Part shown: positions 1-7,100 of the stretch, piece after piece | How the letters are laid out: the number at the start of each line of letters is the position of its first letter | How positions within the stretch are numbered: the first letter of the stretch is position 1 | Assembly (NCBI GenBank): GCA_009936895.1 | Contig: JAACDS010000408.1 | Span: forward strand, 1-9,676 | Reading direction: 5' to 3' | DNA: 9,676 bases | From: Pseudomonadota bacterium | Lineage (GTDB): Bacteria; Pseudomonadota; Gammaproteobacteria; Pseudomonadales; Azotimanducaceae | Notes under the pieces: generated by a model | Told to the model about the DNA's origin: nothing | Databases searched by the model: none | Seen by the model: the letters and a program-made list of their open reading frames with translations, nothing else | Translations under genes and position numbers: made by a program

Positions 1-632
1 ATGGATGCGCGCTCAATCACCGCAGCGAAATCGTCAAGGCGGGTACGATTAGTGGTGCCGACTTCTAAGAGGCGACAACCGGCGCGGCTCATCAGTTCCG
101 GCAGGCGAAAGCTGCCGCCTATTTCGACCAGTTCGCCGCGCGAGACAGGCACTTCTGCATTTAAGCCAAAGGTGTTGAGTACCAGCATCAGTGCGGCGGC
201 GTTGTTGTTCACGATGGTGACGGCCTCACAGCGCATTAACTCGCATAGGCGCTCTTCGACCACGGTATCTCGCTGTCCGCGAGCGCCCTTGACCAAGTCG
301 TATTCCAGATTCATTGGGCGGGTCACCAAGGGCTCTATTTCCCGCCACAGGCCCTGACTGAGTAGGGCTCGCCCTAAATTCGTGTGGATCACTGTGCCGG
401 TTAAATTGAAGACCGGTACGTAATCGCTCTTCACCAGCGTTTTTGCCAGTTCTGTCGAGTATCCAGACGGCTCTGTCGCCCAGTCGGGTACGCGACGCTC
501 TTGACGCATGGCGTTTTGCAGGTCGCGTAAACGATTCTTTATCACTTGCGTACCGTGAGCGAGGATGATCGGAGCGATGGCATCACTTTGCATCAGTGTT
601 TCGATGGCTGGCAGATCGCGGAGTGTTGGCAT
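1..632 (-). CDS. selA: L-seryl-tRNA(Sec) selenium transferase SelA, N-terminal part (cut by window edge)
   Basis: SelA is a PLP enzyme that converts seryl-tRNA(Sec) to selenocysteinyl-tRNA(Sec) using selenophosphate, in the cytoplasm. The window holds 210 codons from the start; E. coli SelA has about 463 residues, so the C-terminal half, with the PLP lysine, lies beyond the left edge. Motifs read on the minus strand match the family closely: LPAIETL near residues 7-13, FNLTGTVIHTNLGRALL at 75-91, a GARGQRD stretch at 116-122, NNNAAAL at 142-148, RGELVEIGGSFRLPELM at 165-181 and EVGTTNRT at 190-197. I chose ATG 632 because AGGA at 638-641 lies five bases upstream; an in-frame ATG at 662 would add ten residues but has no ribosome binding site. 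The frame is intact to the edge. SelB and tRNA(Sec) genes are not in this window. Family assignment is near certain. Confidence 0.96.
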   Translation of the reverse strand, partial: MPTLRDLPAIETLMQSDAIAPIILAHGTQVIKNRLRDLQNAMRQERRVPDWATEPSGYSTELAKTLVKSDYVPVFNLTGTVIHTNLGRALLSQGLWREIEPLVTRPMNLEYDLVKGARGQRDTVVEERLCELMRCEAVTIVNNNAAALMLVLNTFGLNAEVPVSRGELVEIGGSFRLPELMSRAGCRLLEVGTTNRTRLDDFAAVIERAS

Positions 633-695
633 GAGATTCCTGATATCGAGTCGTTCTAACATACTGTGTGGATAGCACAGGCGCAAAGAATCAGT

Positions 696-724
696 GTTAT
701 AGCCAAGGGTTGCGCGGGTTGCGA
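696..724 (-). promoter_or_regulatory. candidate sigma70-type promoter for selA
   Basis: On the minus strand TATAAC (701 to 696) matches the -10 consensus at five of six bases. Seventeen bases upstream is TCGCAA (724 to 719), a poor -35 with three matches. The start of transcription would fall near 690, giving a leader of about 58 bases before ATG 632. The -35 region overlaps a tandem repeat of two 9-mers, GGGTTGCGC and GGGTTGCGA (plus strand 707-724). This rests on motif matching only. Confidence 0.3.
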
Positions 725-750
725 GAGAAAATTTTCCGCGGGGAGCTTCT

Positions 751-829
751 GGCCCGAGAAGAAGGTTTGTTAGCACTAAGCTTTGTGCTCTCGCTCGTTC
801 TCTTGGCATCATAGCGAGGGGCTCGGGCC
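751..829. repeat. nested inverted repeats in the selA/dehydrogenase spacer
   Basis: An outer pair, GGCCCGAG (751-758) and CTCGGGCC (822-829), encloses two adjacent hairpins: AGCAC/GTGCT (772-776 with 785-789) and CTCGCT/AGCGAG (790-795 with 813-818). Drawn as RNA from either strand this gives a three-way junction of about 79 bases. It ends 41 bases before the dehydrogenase ATG, so it could be that gene's leader, a small RNA, or a DNA cruciform or operator site. No T-run follows either outer arm directly, so it is not a typical terminator. The stems are short, and some could be chance. Confidence 0.35.
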
Positions 830-870
830 TGCTTACGCTTTTTGCTGAATTAACCGTTGAGAGAAAAACC

Positions 871-1761
871 ATGTCAGAACAAATCGGTCGTGTTGCTTTT
901 ATTGGACTTGGGGTCATGGGCTATCCCATGGCGGGGCATTTGGCGAAGCACGCCAGTTCGGTCACGGTCTTTAACCGCAATACCGCCAAAGCCACTCAAT
1001 GGTTGGAGGAGCACCAAGATAACGCTGCACAATGCGCGATTGCCCTGACCCCCATGGACGCTGCCGCTGCGGCAGATGTGGTGTTTGTTTGCGTCGGCAA
1101 TGACGACGATGTCGCGCAAGTGGTGCTGGACGATACGGGAGCCTTGGCGGGCATGGCATCGGGTTCCTTACTGGTAGATCACACGACTGCTTCAAAAGCG
1201 TTGGCGGAGCGGGTGGGTTTGGCGTGCGCTGCGCAATCGGTGGGCTTTTTGGACGCACCGGTGTCGGGTGGCCAGGCCGGTGCTGAAAATGGGGCGCTGA
1301 CGGTGATGGTCGGCGGAGCCGATGCAGATTATCAGCGTGCAGGCCCGTATTTTGATTGCTTCGCCAAGAAGCACGCCCTCATGGGCGAGGTCGGTGCTGG
1401 CCAACTCACGAAAATGGTTAATCAGATTTGTATCGCCGGCATTCTGCAGGGGCTCAGTGAAGGGGTCCACTTTGCCCAGCGGGCCGGCTTGGAGGTGGAC
1501 GCCGTGGTCGATGTGATTTCTCAAGGCGCGGCCCAGAGCTGGCAGATGAACAACAGAGCGCAAACCATGGCTCGGGATGAGTACGAATTTGGCTTTGCGG
1601 TGGACTGGATGCGTAAGGATTTAAACATCGCACTGGATACGGCGAAGCAGCTTGAGGCTCGATTGCCGTTAACGGCACTGGTAGATCAGTTTTACGGGGA
1701 TGTGCAAACCTTGGGTGGTGGGCGCTGGGATACGTCCAGTTTGCTTAAGCGTTTGCAGTAG
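871..1761 (+). CDS. NAD(P)-dependent beta-hydroxyacid dehydrogenase (3-hydroxyisobutyrate dehydrogenase family)
   Basis: A 296-residue protein, the usual length for the beta-hydroxyacid dehydrogenase family (3-hydroxyisobutyrate, tartronate semialdehyde and glyoxylate/succinic semialdehyde reductases). It should interconvert a beta-hydroxy acid and its semialdehyde or ketone with a nicotinamide cofactor in the cytoplasm. An N-terminal Rossmann fold shows G12-x-G14-x-x-G17 within FIGLGVMGYPMAGHL. N35-R36 at the end of the second strand, in place of an acidic residue, hints at NADP(H). The substrate motif DAPVSGG is at 128-134. The catalytic lysine is K181 in GAGQLTKMVNQ, with N184 nearby. The all-helical C-terminal domain carries RKDLNIALD (248-256) and a WDTSSLLKRL end. 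GAGAG (859-863) is a weak ribosome binding site seven bases before the ATG. It is convergent with gltA and appears monocistronic. The true substrate cannot be read from the sequence, so I give no symbol. Confidence 0.9.
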   Translation: MSEQIGRVAFIGLGVMGYPMAGHLAKHASSVTVFNRNTAKATQWLEEHQDNAAQCAIALTPMDAAAAADVVFVCVGNDDDVAQVVLDDTGALAGMASGSLLVDHTTASKALAERVGLACAAQSVGFLDAPVSGGQAGAENGALTVMVGGADADYQRAGPYFDCFAKKHALMGEVGAGQLTKMVNQICIAGILQGLSEGVHFAQRAGLEVDAVVDVISQGAAQSWQMNNRAQTMARDEYEFGFAVDWMRKDLNIALDTAKQLEARLPLTALVDQFYGDVQTLGGGRWDTSSLLKRLQ

Positions 1762-1774
1762 GTCTTGTCTCGAA

Positions 1775-1804
1775 CTTCCAGCACGGCCTGTTGCGTGCTG
1801 GAAG
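1775..1804. terminator. perfect 11-bp hairpin between convergent genes
   Basis: CTTCCAGCACG (1775-1785) and CGTGCTGGAAG (1794-1804) form a perfect stem around an eight-base loop. It lies 13 bases after the dehydrogenase stop and 16 bases beyond the gltA stop, the usual place for a shared bidirectional terminator. Neither strand has a U-run after the stem, so it may act weakly, with Rho, or as a 3'-end stabiliser. Confidence 0.65.
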
Positions 1805-1820
1805 AGGGTTCTTGCCGTCT

Positions 1821-3119
1821 CTATCGATCAGCCACGTCAACAAAATCTCTTTTCGTACTGCCCGTGTAAAGCTGTCGAGGGCGGCCGATTTTGTAACTAC
1901 TGCCGATCATCTCGCACCAGTGCGCGATCCAGCCGGGAGTGCGGCCGGTTGCGAAGATGACAGTGAACATTTCAACCGGAATGCCAATGGCTTTCAGGAT
2001 AATGCCGGAATAGAAGTCCACGTTTGGATACAGCTTTTTCTCAACAAAGTACTCGTCTTCCAGCGCAATGCGTTCGAGTTCTCGCGCCATTGCCAGCACG
2101 GGATCGTCTTGCACACCAAGCTCTTCCAATACTTCGTGACAGGTTTGTTGCATGACTTTGGCGCGTGGGTCGTAGTTTTTGTATACCCGGTGACCAAAGC
2201 CCATAATGCGGAAGGGATCGTTCTTGTCCTTGGCGCGGCGCACGTATTCGGGAATGTTCTCGACGCTGCCAATTTCGTCCAGCATGGTGAGGACGGCTTC
2301 GTTGGCGCCCCCATGGGACGGTCCCCACAGTGCTGCGATGCCCGCGGCGATGCTGGCAAATGGGTTTGCTCCAGTGGATCCCGCCAGTCGCACAGTGGAT
2401 GTTGAGGCATTTTGCTCATGATCCGCGTGCAGCAGGAAAATTCTGTCCATTGCCTTTGCAAGGGTTGGGCTAACGTTGTATTCCTCACAGGGTGTGGCGA
2501 ACATCATGTGCAAGAAGTTCTCGGCATAACCCATGTCATTGCGCGGATAGATGAAGGGTTGGCCTTGGGCGTGCTTGTAGCTCATGGCCGCCAGAGTTGG
2601 CATCTTTGCGATGAGCCGGTGTGCCGTAATCATACGATGCTGCGGATTATCGATGTCCGTCGAGTCATGGTAGAACGCCGACAGGGCGCCTACAACGCCG
2701 CACATGATGGCCATGGGGTGCGCGTCGGGGCTGAAGCCCTTGAAAAAGCTGCGCAGTTGCTCGTTCACCATGGTGTGGTTTTTGATCGTGTCGACGAATT
2801 CGGTTTTCGCAGCTGCGTCGGGTAGTTCACCGTTGAGCAGTAAATAGCACAGCTCGAGATAATCAGACTTGTCTGCCAGTTGCTCGATGGGGTAACCACG
2901 GTGTAGCAGAGTGCCTTCGTCGCCATCAATGTAGGTAATGCCCGATTCGCAAGCAGCGGTTGAAACAAAGCCAGGATCGTAGGTGAAGTATCCTTGGCTG
3001 GTGAGCTTGCCAACATCGATAACATCCGGGCCTAGGTTGCCAGAGTAAATGGGTAACTCGATGGGCTTCTCTACGCCAGGAATTTTCAACTCGGCAGGTT
3101 GTGTTGTTTGTTCGGACAT
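1821..3119 (-). CDS. gltA: type II citrate synthase
   Basis: Condenses oxaloacetate with acetyl-CoA to citrate, the entry step of the TCA cycle, in the cytoplasm. The protein has 432 residues, close to the 427 of E. coli GltA. Aligned by eye with E. coli, the active-site residues are present: H269 (in LWGPSHGGANEA), H310 (in GFGHRVYKNYDPRA) and D368 (in YPNVDFYSGI). Substrate arginines R319, R393 and R414 also appear in place. LHADHEQNASTSTVR is at 230-244. The extended N-terminal beta-rich region (about residues 10-60) is typical of the NADH-regulated hexameric Gram-negative form; I infer such regulation from the family. The ATG is preceded by a GGGGAAAG stretch at a suitable distance. The gene is divergent from sdhC across a 683-base control region and ends in a convergent gap. 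Confidence 0.98.
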   Translation of the reverse strand: MSEQTTQPAELKIPGVEKPIELPIYSGNLGPDVIDVGKLTSQGYFTYDPGFVSTAACESGITYIDGDEGTLLHRGYPIEQLADKSDYLELCYLLLNGELPDAAAKTEFVDTIKNHTMVNEQLRSFFKGFSPDAHPMAIMCGVVGALSAFYHDSTDIDNPQHRMITAHRLIAKMPTLAAMSYKHAQGQPFIYPRNDMGYAENFLHMMFATPCEEYNVSPTLAKAMDRIFLLHADHEQNASTSTVRLAGSTGANPFASIAAGIAALWGPSHGGANEAVLTMLDEIGSVENIPEYVRRAKDKNDPFRIMGFGHRVYKNYDPRAKVMQQTCHEVLEELGVQDDPVLAMARELERIALEDEYFVEKKLYPNVDFYSGIILKAIGIPVEMFTVIFATGRTPGWIAHWCEMIGSSYKIGRPRQLYTGSTKRDFVDVADR

Positions 3120-3802
3120 TGTCTTTCCCCAGTTCTTCTGTTCTTACCCAACACCTGTGTTCGGTGAAAACAGCCCTTTATTAAATAACGTGGTCACCGA
3201 TCCGCAGTGCAATGACCACCTACTTTGCAAATGGGCAGATTTGTGCGGGTAGCTTGAACGCCAATATTTATTTTGCGTGATTCTTCTTTCGTTGCTCTAA
3301 ACCGCTTAACCCTGCGTTCAACGAGCCTTGTTACAGGCCGGGTAAACATTCGCGGTGTGCTCGCCAGCTGATGCTCTCATCACAACCCAAGCGCCAGTAT
3401 CATTGACGAAAGTCAGCGGTATTTCCAGCGTTGTCCGCATTTTTGATCACCATAGGTTGGCATCCGCTGTCTTTGGGGTGCACTGTGTATGTTCTCGGTC
3501 GAGGCTTTGGGTCACATGTGGCGCCCCCAACCATCGGAGTTTGAGGTACCTTGACGGCTCAGCACAGAAAATTGTCCGACGGCTTTGGTGACCTCGAGGG
3601 ATCGGGCGTCGCGGTGGGTGCATCTCGGGCGCAGAGACCGGAGTAAAAGTTTCAGGGGATCTTTCTTGGCTTTAATGCTGATGGCGACTAAAATGTCCGC
3701 CCCTGAGATCTCCCAATGTTGTCGTGGCTAGGTTGGACAACGATTTTCGACGCATTGGGCAATAAAGACGCACCTGATTTTCACCACATGTAGGATTTGG
3801 CC
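3120..3802. promoter_or_regulatory. 683-base divergent control region between gltA and sdhC
   Basis: I see no gene here. The gltA side has an AT-rich stretch (3177-3188). On the minus strand TTGCAC (3212 to 3207) and TTATTT (3188 to 3183), 18 bases apart, are a weak candidate gltA promoter. Two short inverted repeats overlap it: TCGGTGA/TCACCGA (3161-3167, 3194-3200) and GTGGTCA/TGACCAC (3190-3196, 3213-3219). TTGAACGC/GCGTTCAA (3254-3261, 3314-3321) is another pair. TTGATCACCAT at 3443-3453 fits only the left half of an FNR/Anr box. Repeats of seven or eight bases are expected by chance in a region this long, so I treat them as leads. In relatives this region integrates carbon, oxygen and iron signals; which regulators act here is unknown. 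Confidence 0.6.
3666..3694 (+). promoter_or_regulatory. probable sigma70 promoter of sdhCDAB
   Basis: TTGGCT (3666-3671) and TAAAAT (3689-3694) are separated by 17 bases, the optimal spacing, with four and five consensus matches. Transcription would begin near 3701, giving a leader of about 100 bases. The promoter is bracketed by the inverted repeat TCAGGGG (3652-3658) and CCCCTGA (3700-3706); the second arm runs into the palindrome GAGATCTC (3705-3712). The arms would sit just upstream of -35 and at the start site, a layout suited to a repressor or activator, but arms this short can arise by chance. Confidence 0.5.
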
Positions 3803-4177
3803 ATGAAGACAGACAGACCTGTCAATTTGAATTTGCTCGCCTTCAGTTTCCCGTTGGCAGCCATTGTTTCCATTACGCACCGAGTGACAGGCGTCATCTT
3901 GTTTGTGGGTGTGGCCTTTGCGCTCTACGCTCTCGACATGGCCTTGGCATCACCTGAGGGTTTCGCGGCGGCTCAGCAGCTCATCGCACAGCCGTTGGGC
4001 AAATTCATTTTGCTCGGCCTAATCGCTGCTCTCGAGTTCCATATTTTGGCGGGCCTGAAACACATCTTAATGGACTTCCACCTCGGTGATTCTGTCGCCG
4101 CCGCCAGACGCGGGTCGGTGATCGTTATCGTTCTCACCATCATTTCGACCGGATTCATCGGAGCAATCTTATGGTAA
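3803..4177 (+). CDS. sdhC: succinate dehydrogenase cytochrome b556 subunit SdhC
   Basis: One of the two membrane anchors of complex II; with SdhD it binds haem b and forms the quinone site in the inner membrane. With the ATG at 3803 it has 124 residues (E. coli 129). RPVNLNL is at 5-11. S23 and R27 in SITHRVTGV correspond to the quinone-site residues S27 and R31 of E. coli, and H80 in EFHILAGLKH to the haem ligand H84. Three membrane segments lie near 18-42, 63-90 and 104-124. AGGA at 3792-3795 is seven bases before ATG 3803, which favours that start over the in-frame TTG at 3797, only one base from AGGA. The stop overlaps the sdhD start by seven bases (ATGGTAA), which suggests translational coupling. 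Confidence 0.97.
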   Translation: MKTDRPVNLNLLAFSFPLAAIVSITHRVTGVILFVGVAFALYALDMALASPEGFAAAQQLIAQPLGKFILLGLIAALEFHILAGLKHILMDFHLGDSVAAARRGSVIVIVLTIISTGFIGAILW

Positions 4178-4548
4178 AGCAGGTTTCTCAAGTAATGGCC
4201 CTGTCCAACAGTGGTCTATCAGATTGGGTTGTGCAGCGTTCAACCGCGGTTATTCTTACTGTGTACTTTGGATGGGTGATGGCATTTTTCCTGTTCACTC
4301 AGAATATCGACTTTGCAGCCCTGACTGCCTTCTTCGGCTCTCCAGCAATGAAGATCGCGGGCACGCTGGCTGTTCTTTCGACAGTAGCGCACGCGTGGAT
4401 CGGTCTTTGGACCATTGGAACGGATTATTTACGGCCTGCACACGTTGGGCAGTACGCCACATCCGTTCGCTTTGCGTACCAAGCGATTTGTTTATTGGTG
4501 CTGTTTGTTTACCTCGTGTGGGCAATGCGTTTGGTTTGGCAGTTTTAA
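4171..4548 (+). CDS. sdhD: succinate dehydrogenase hydrophobic membrane anchor SdhD
   Basis: The second membrane anchor of complex II, 125 residues (E. coli 115). H74 in AHAWIGLW corresponds to the second haem b ligand (E. coli H71), and D85-Y86 in GTDYLRP to the quinone-site pair D82-Y83. Membrane segments lie near 24-44, 60-82 and 98-122. The N-terminus is about five residues longer than in E. coli before the LSNSGLSDWVVQRSTA stretch, which aligns with the family start region. The ATG overlaps the end of sdhC, and no separate strong ribosome binding site is needed if translation is coupled. The gap to sdhA is 24 bases. Confidence 0.96.
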   Translation: MVKQVSQVMALSNSGLSDWVVQRSTAVILTVYFGWVMAFFLFTQNIDFAALTAFFGSPAMKIAGTLAVLSTVAHAWIGLWTIGTDYLRPAHVGQYATSVRFAYQAICLLVLFVYLVWAMRLVWQF

Positions 4549-4572
4549 GAATTCATCTTTAGGAAGTTACTC

Positions 4573-6345
4573 ATGGCTCAAATACGCAAAATGGAATTCG
4601 ACGGTGTCATCGTCGGTGGCGGTGGTTCCGGGCTTCGAGCAGCCCTGCAGCTGGCCCAGTCTGGTTTGAAGACGGCGGTAATCAGCAAGGTATTTCCTAC
4701 TCGCTCGCACACGGTCTCAGCCCAAGGCGGCATTACCTGTGCGATAGCCAGTGACGATCCAAACGACGATTGGCGTTGGCATATGTACGACACCGTCAAA
4801 GGGTCGGATTACATTGGTGATCAGGACGCTATCGAATACATGTGTTCTGAAGGACCCCAAGCGGTTTTCGAACTTGAGCATATGGGCCTACCGTTTTCAC
4901 GCACAGAGAGCGGCCGGATTTATCAGCGGCCGTTTGGCGGGCAGTCCAAGGATTTCGGTAAGGGCGGACAAGCCGCGCGAACCTGTGCAGCCGCAGACCG
5001 CACCGGTCACGCCTTGCTGCATACGCTGTATCAAGCCAACGTCAAAGCAGAAACCACGTTTTTGAACGAATGGTTCGCCGTTGACATGGTGAAAAACCAA
5101 GACGGCGTGGTCGTCGGTGTGATTGCACTGTGCATGGAAACCGGCGAAGTCGTCCACATCAGCTCAAAGGCGACGGTGGTAGCGACCGGCGGCGCCGGAC
5201 GCATCTACGCATCGACCACCAACGCACTGATGTGCACCGGTGACGGCATTGGCATGGCTCTGCGCGCAGGCGTTCCGGTACAAGACATCGAAATGTGGCA
5301 ATTTCACCCAACCGGTATTGCCGGTGCAGGTACATTGGTCACCGAGGGTTGTCGCGGTGAGGGCGGATACCTCATCAATAAGGACGGCGAGCGGTTCATG
5401 GAGCGTTACGCGCCGTCAGCCAAGGATCTAGCCGGCCGAGACGTGGTTGCGCGTGCGATGGTGATCGAGATCATTGAAGGCAGAGGCTGCGGTCCCGATG
5501 GGGATCACGTCAAACTGAAGCTAGACCACTTGGGCGAGGAAGTGCTGAATAGCCGCTTGCCAGGTATTTTGGAGCTGTCACGGACCTTTGCCCACGTTGA
5601 CCCGGTCAAAGAGCCGATCCCAGTCGTTCCAACATGTCACTACATGATGGGCGGCATTCCAACCCAGGTAAGTGGGCAAGCTCTTACGCAAGACGCTGCG
5701 GGTCAAGATGTCGCGGTGGAAGGTTTGTACGCAGCTGGCGAAGCCGCTTGTGTCTCAGTCCACGGCGCCAACCGCTTGGGCGGAAACTCGTTGTTGGACC
5801 TGGTGGTGTTCGGTCGCGCGGCAGGTTTGCACATTGAGCAGGTTATGCGACAAGGCGTTTCTTATCGCGAGGCAAGCGAATCCGATATTGAGGCGTCCAT
5901 GGAGCGCCTCAATCGCTGGAATGAATCCAGTGGCGGCGAGTCAATTTACGATCTGAAGAAAGAGCTTCAGACCACGATGCAGAACAGCTTCGGCGTGTTC
6001 CGCACCGAAAAGAATATGCAGGAAGGTATCAAGCAGCTGGCAGATCTGCGCGAACGGATCTCCAATGCAGACATGCCGGACAAGTCGTCAGCGTTTAACA
6101 CCGCCCGTTTGGAGGCGCTCGAGCTGGACAACTTGTTGGAGGTGGCCGAAGCCACGGCGATTACCGCCGAGGGCAGAAAAGAAAGTCGGGGCGCCCATGC
6201 ACGTGACGACTACCAAACCCGTGATGACGAGAACTGGCTGTGTCATTCCATGTACTTCCCTGAGGACAAGCGTGTGGGTAAGCGAGACGTGAATTTTGCG
6301 CCCCGCACCATGGAAGCCTTTGAGCCTCAGGAACGGGTTTACTAG
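4573..6345 (+). CDS. sdhA: succinate dehydrogenase flavoprotein subunit SdhA
   Basis: The catalytic subunit of complex II: oxidises succinate to fumarate on a covalently bound FAD and passes electrons to SdhB, on the cytoplasmic face of the membrane. It has 590 residues (E. coli 588). The FAD-binding GGGGSG is at 15-20. The flavin-linked histidine is H46 in SHTVSAQGGI. Active-site residues that align by eye with E. coli are H245 (QFHPTG), T257-E258 (LVTEGCRGEGG), R289 (LAGRD), H356 (PTCHYMMGG) and R401 (GANRLGGNSLLDL). The C-terminal helical region and the final RGAHARDDYQTRDDENWLCH block (539-558) are intact. AGGAAG (4560-4565) gives a good ribosome binding site before the ATG. No departures from the family were noticed. 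Confidence 0.99.
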   Translation: MAQIRKMEFDGVIVGGGGSGLRAALQLAQSGLKTAVISKVFPTRSHTVSAQGGITCAIASDDPNDDWRWHMYDTVKGSDYIGDQDAIEYMCSEGPQAVFELEHMGLPFSRTESGRIYQRPFGGQSKDFGKGGQAARTCAAADRTGHALLHTLYQANVKAETTFLNEWFAVDMVKNQDGVVVGVIALCMETGEVVHISSKATVVATGGAGRIYASTTNALMCTGDGIGMALRAGVPVQDIEMWQFHPTGIAGAGTLVTEGCRGEGGYLINKDGERFMERYAPSAKDLAGRDVVARAMVIEIIEGRGCGPDGDHVKLKLDHLGEEVLNSRLPGILELSRTFAHVDPVKEPIPVVPTCHYMMGGIPTQVSGQALTQDAAGQDVAVEGLYAAGEAACVSVHGANRLGGNSLLDLVVFGRAAGLHIEQVMRQGVSYREASESDIEASMERLNRWNESSGGESIYDLKKELQTTMQNSFGVFRTEKNMQEGIKQLADLRERISNADMPDKSSAFNTARLEALELDNLLEVAEATAITAEGRKESRGAHARDDYQTRDDENWLCHSMYFPEDKRVGKRDVNFAPRTMEAFEPQERVY

Positions 6346-6395
6346 GCTCAACACACTGATTTTTAACGTATTAACGAAAATTTAGGTCGACTGTT

Positions 6396-7100
6396 ATGCA
6401 AGTAAGTGTTTATCGCTACAACCCGGATCTGGACGAAGTGCCAGTGATGCGCGATGTAGAAGTGGAACTGCCCGAAGGCAGGGATTTGATGGTTCTAGAC
6501 GTTTTGCACATGATGAAAGATGTGGACCCAACCTTGAGCTTCCGTCGCAGCTGTCGAGAAGGCGTCTGCGGTTCCGATGGCGTCAACATGAACGGCAAGA
6601 ACGGCCTGGCGTGCATCACGCCGGTATCGGAAGTGGTTAAGCGCAACAAGCTCGTGCTGCGCCCGCTGCCCGGGCTTCCCGTCGTGCGCGACCTCGTTGT
6701 CGACATGAGCCAGTTTTACAATCAGTACGCCAAGGTACAGCCCTACCTGGTGAACAAAGAAGCACCTCCTGCCCAAGAGCGGCTACAGAGCCCGGAAGAC
6801 AGGGAGAAGCTTGACGGATTGTACGAGTGCATCTTGTGCGCTTGCTGCTCCACGTCGTGTCCGTCATTTTGGTGGAACCCTGATAAGTTCATCGGCCCAG
6901 CCGGCTTGTTACAGGCTTATCGCTTCTTGGCGGATACGCGGGATACGGACACCGAGGAACGGCTGGCCAATTTGGATGACCCCTTCAGCGTCTTTCGCTG
7001 CAGAGGCATCATGAACTGCGTCAGCGTTTGCCCTAAGGGACTCAATCCAACTCGGGCGATCGGCAAGATCCGAACCATGCTGATGCAGCAGGGAACTTAG
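6396..7100 (+). CDS. sdhB: succinate dehydrogenase iron-sulfur subunit SdhB
   Basis: Carries electrons from the SdhA flavin to quinone through three iron-sulfur clusters. It has 234 residues (E. coli 238). The 2Fe-2S ligands are C53, C58, D61 and C73 in SCREGVCGSDG and GLACI; Asp as third ligand is as in E. coli. The 4Fe-4S ligands are C145, C148, C151 and C212. The 3Fe-4S ligands are C155, C202 and C208. W160, in the PSFWWNPDKF stretch, corresponds to the quinone-site tryptophan W164 of E. coli. The start is preceded by a modest TAGG motif. The gap from sdhA is 50 bases and holds nothing notable. Its stop codon lies inside the inverted repeat at 7091-7118, so the end of the reading frame is part of a hairpin. 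Confidence 0.99.
   Translation: MQVSVYRYNPDLDEVPVMRDVEVELPEGRDLMVLDVLHMMKDVDPTLSFRRSCREGVCGSDGVNMNGKNGLACITPVSEVVKRNKLVLRPLPGLPVVRDLVVDMSQFYNQYAKVQPYLVNKEAPPAQERLQSPEDREKLDGLYECILCACCSTSCPSFWWNPDKFIGPAGLLQAYRFLADTRDTDTEERLANLDDPFSVFRCRGIMNCVSVCPKGLNPTRAIGKIRTMLMQQGT

Noticed and set aside
1..357. Plus-strand open frame of 118 codons
   Set aside because: It is antisense to selA, whose minus-strand translation matches all the SelA motifs; the plus-strand product is Ser/Arg-rich and resembles no known protein.
632..662. Upstream ATG at 662 as selA start
   Set aside because: No ribosome binding site precedes it, while ATG 632 has AGGA at five bases and gives an N-terminus that lines up with the LPAI region of E. 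coli SelA.
707..724. Tandem 9-mers GGGTTGCGC / GGGTTGCGA
   Set aside because: Only two short units; more likely a chance duplication than a functional repeat array, although it overlaps the proposed selA -35 region.
751..829. Nested hairpins as a tRNA(Sec) gene or SECIS element next to selA
   Set aside because: There is no T-loop consensus, no UCA anticodon arm and no CCA end on either strand, and no in-frame TGA gene nearby, so the proximity to selA appears coincidental.
1791..2825. Long plus-strand open frames (204 and 137 codons) over gltA
   Set aside because: They mirror the codon bias of gltA on the opposite strand, have no ribosome binding site and no recognisable domain.
3443..3456. 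FNR/Anr box
   Set aside because: Only the TTGAT half plus two further bases match; the right half is ATAGG in place of ATCAA, and it is about 220 bases upstream of the probable promoter.
3355..3591. 78-codon plus-strand frame inside the gltA-sdhC spacer
   Set aside because: No good start context, unusual composition for this genome, and no recognisable family; it is most simply a chance frame in a control region.
3797..3802. TTG start two codons upstream for sdhC
   Set aside because: It would be one base from the AGGA ribosome binding site; the ATG at 3803 has the correct spacing and is the commoner start codon.
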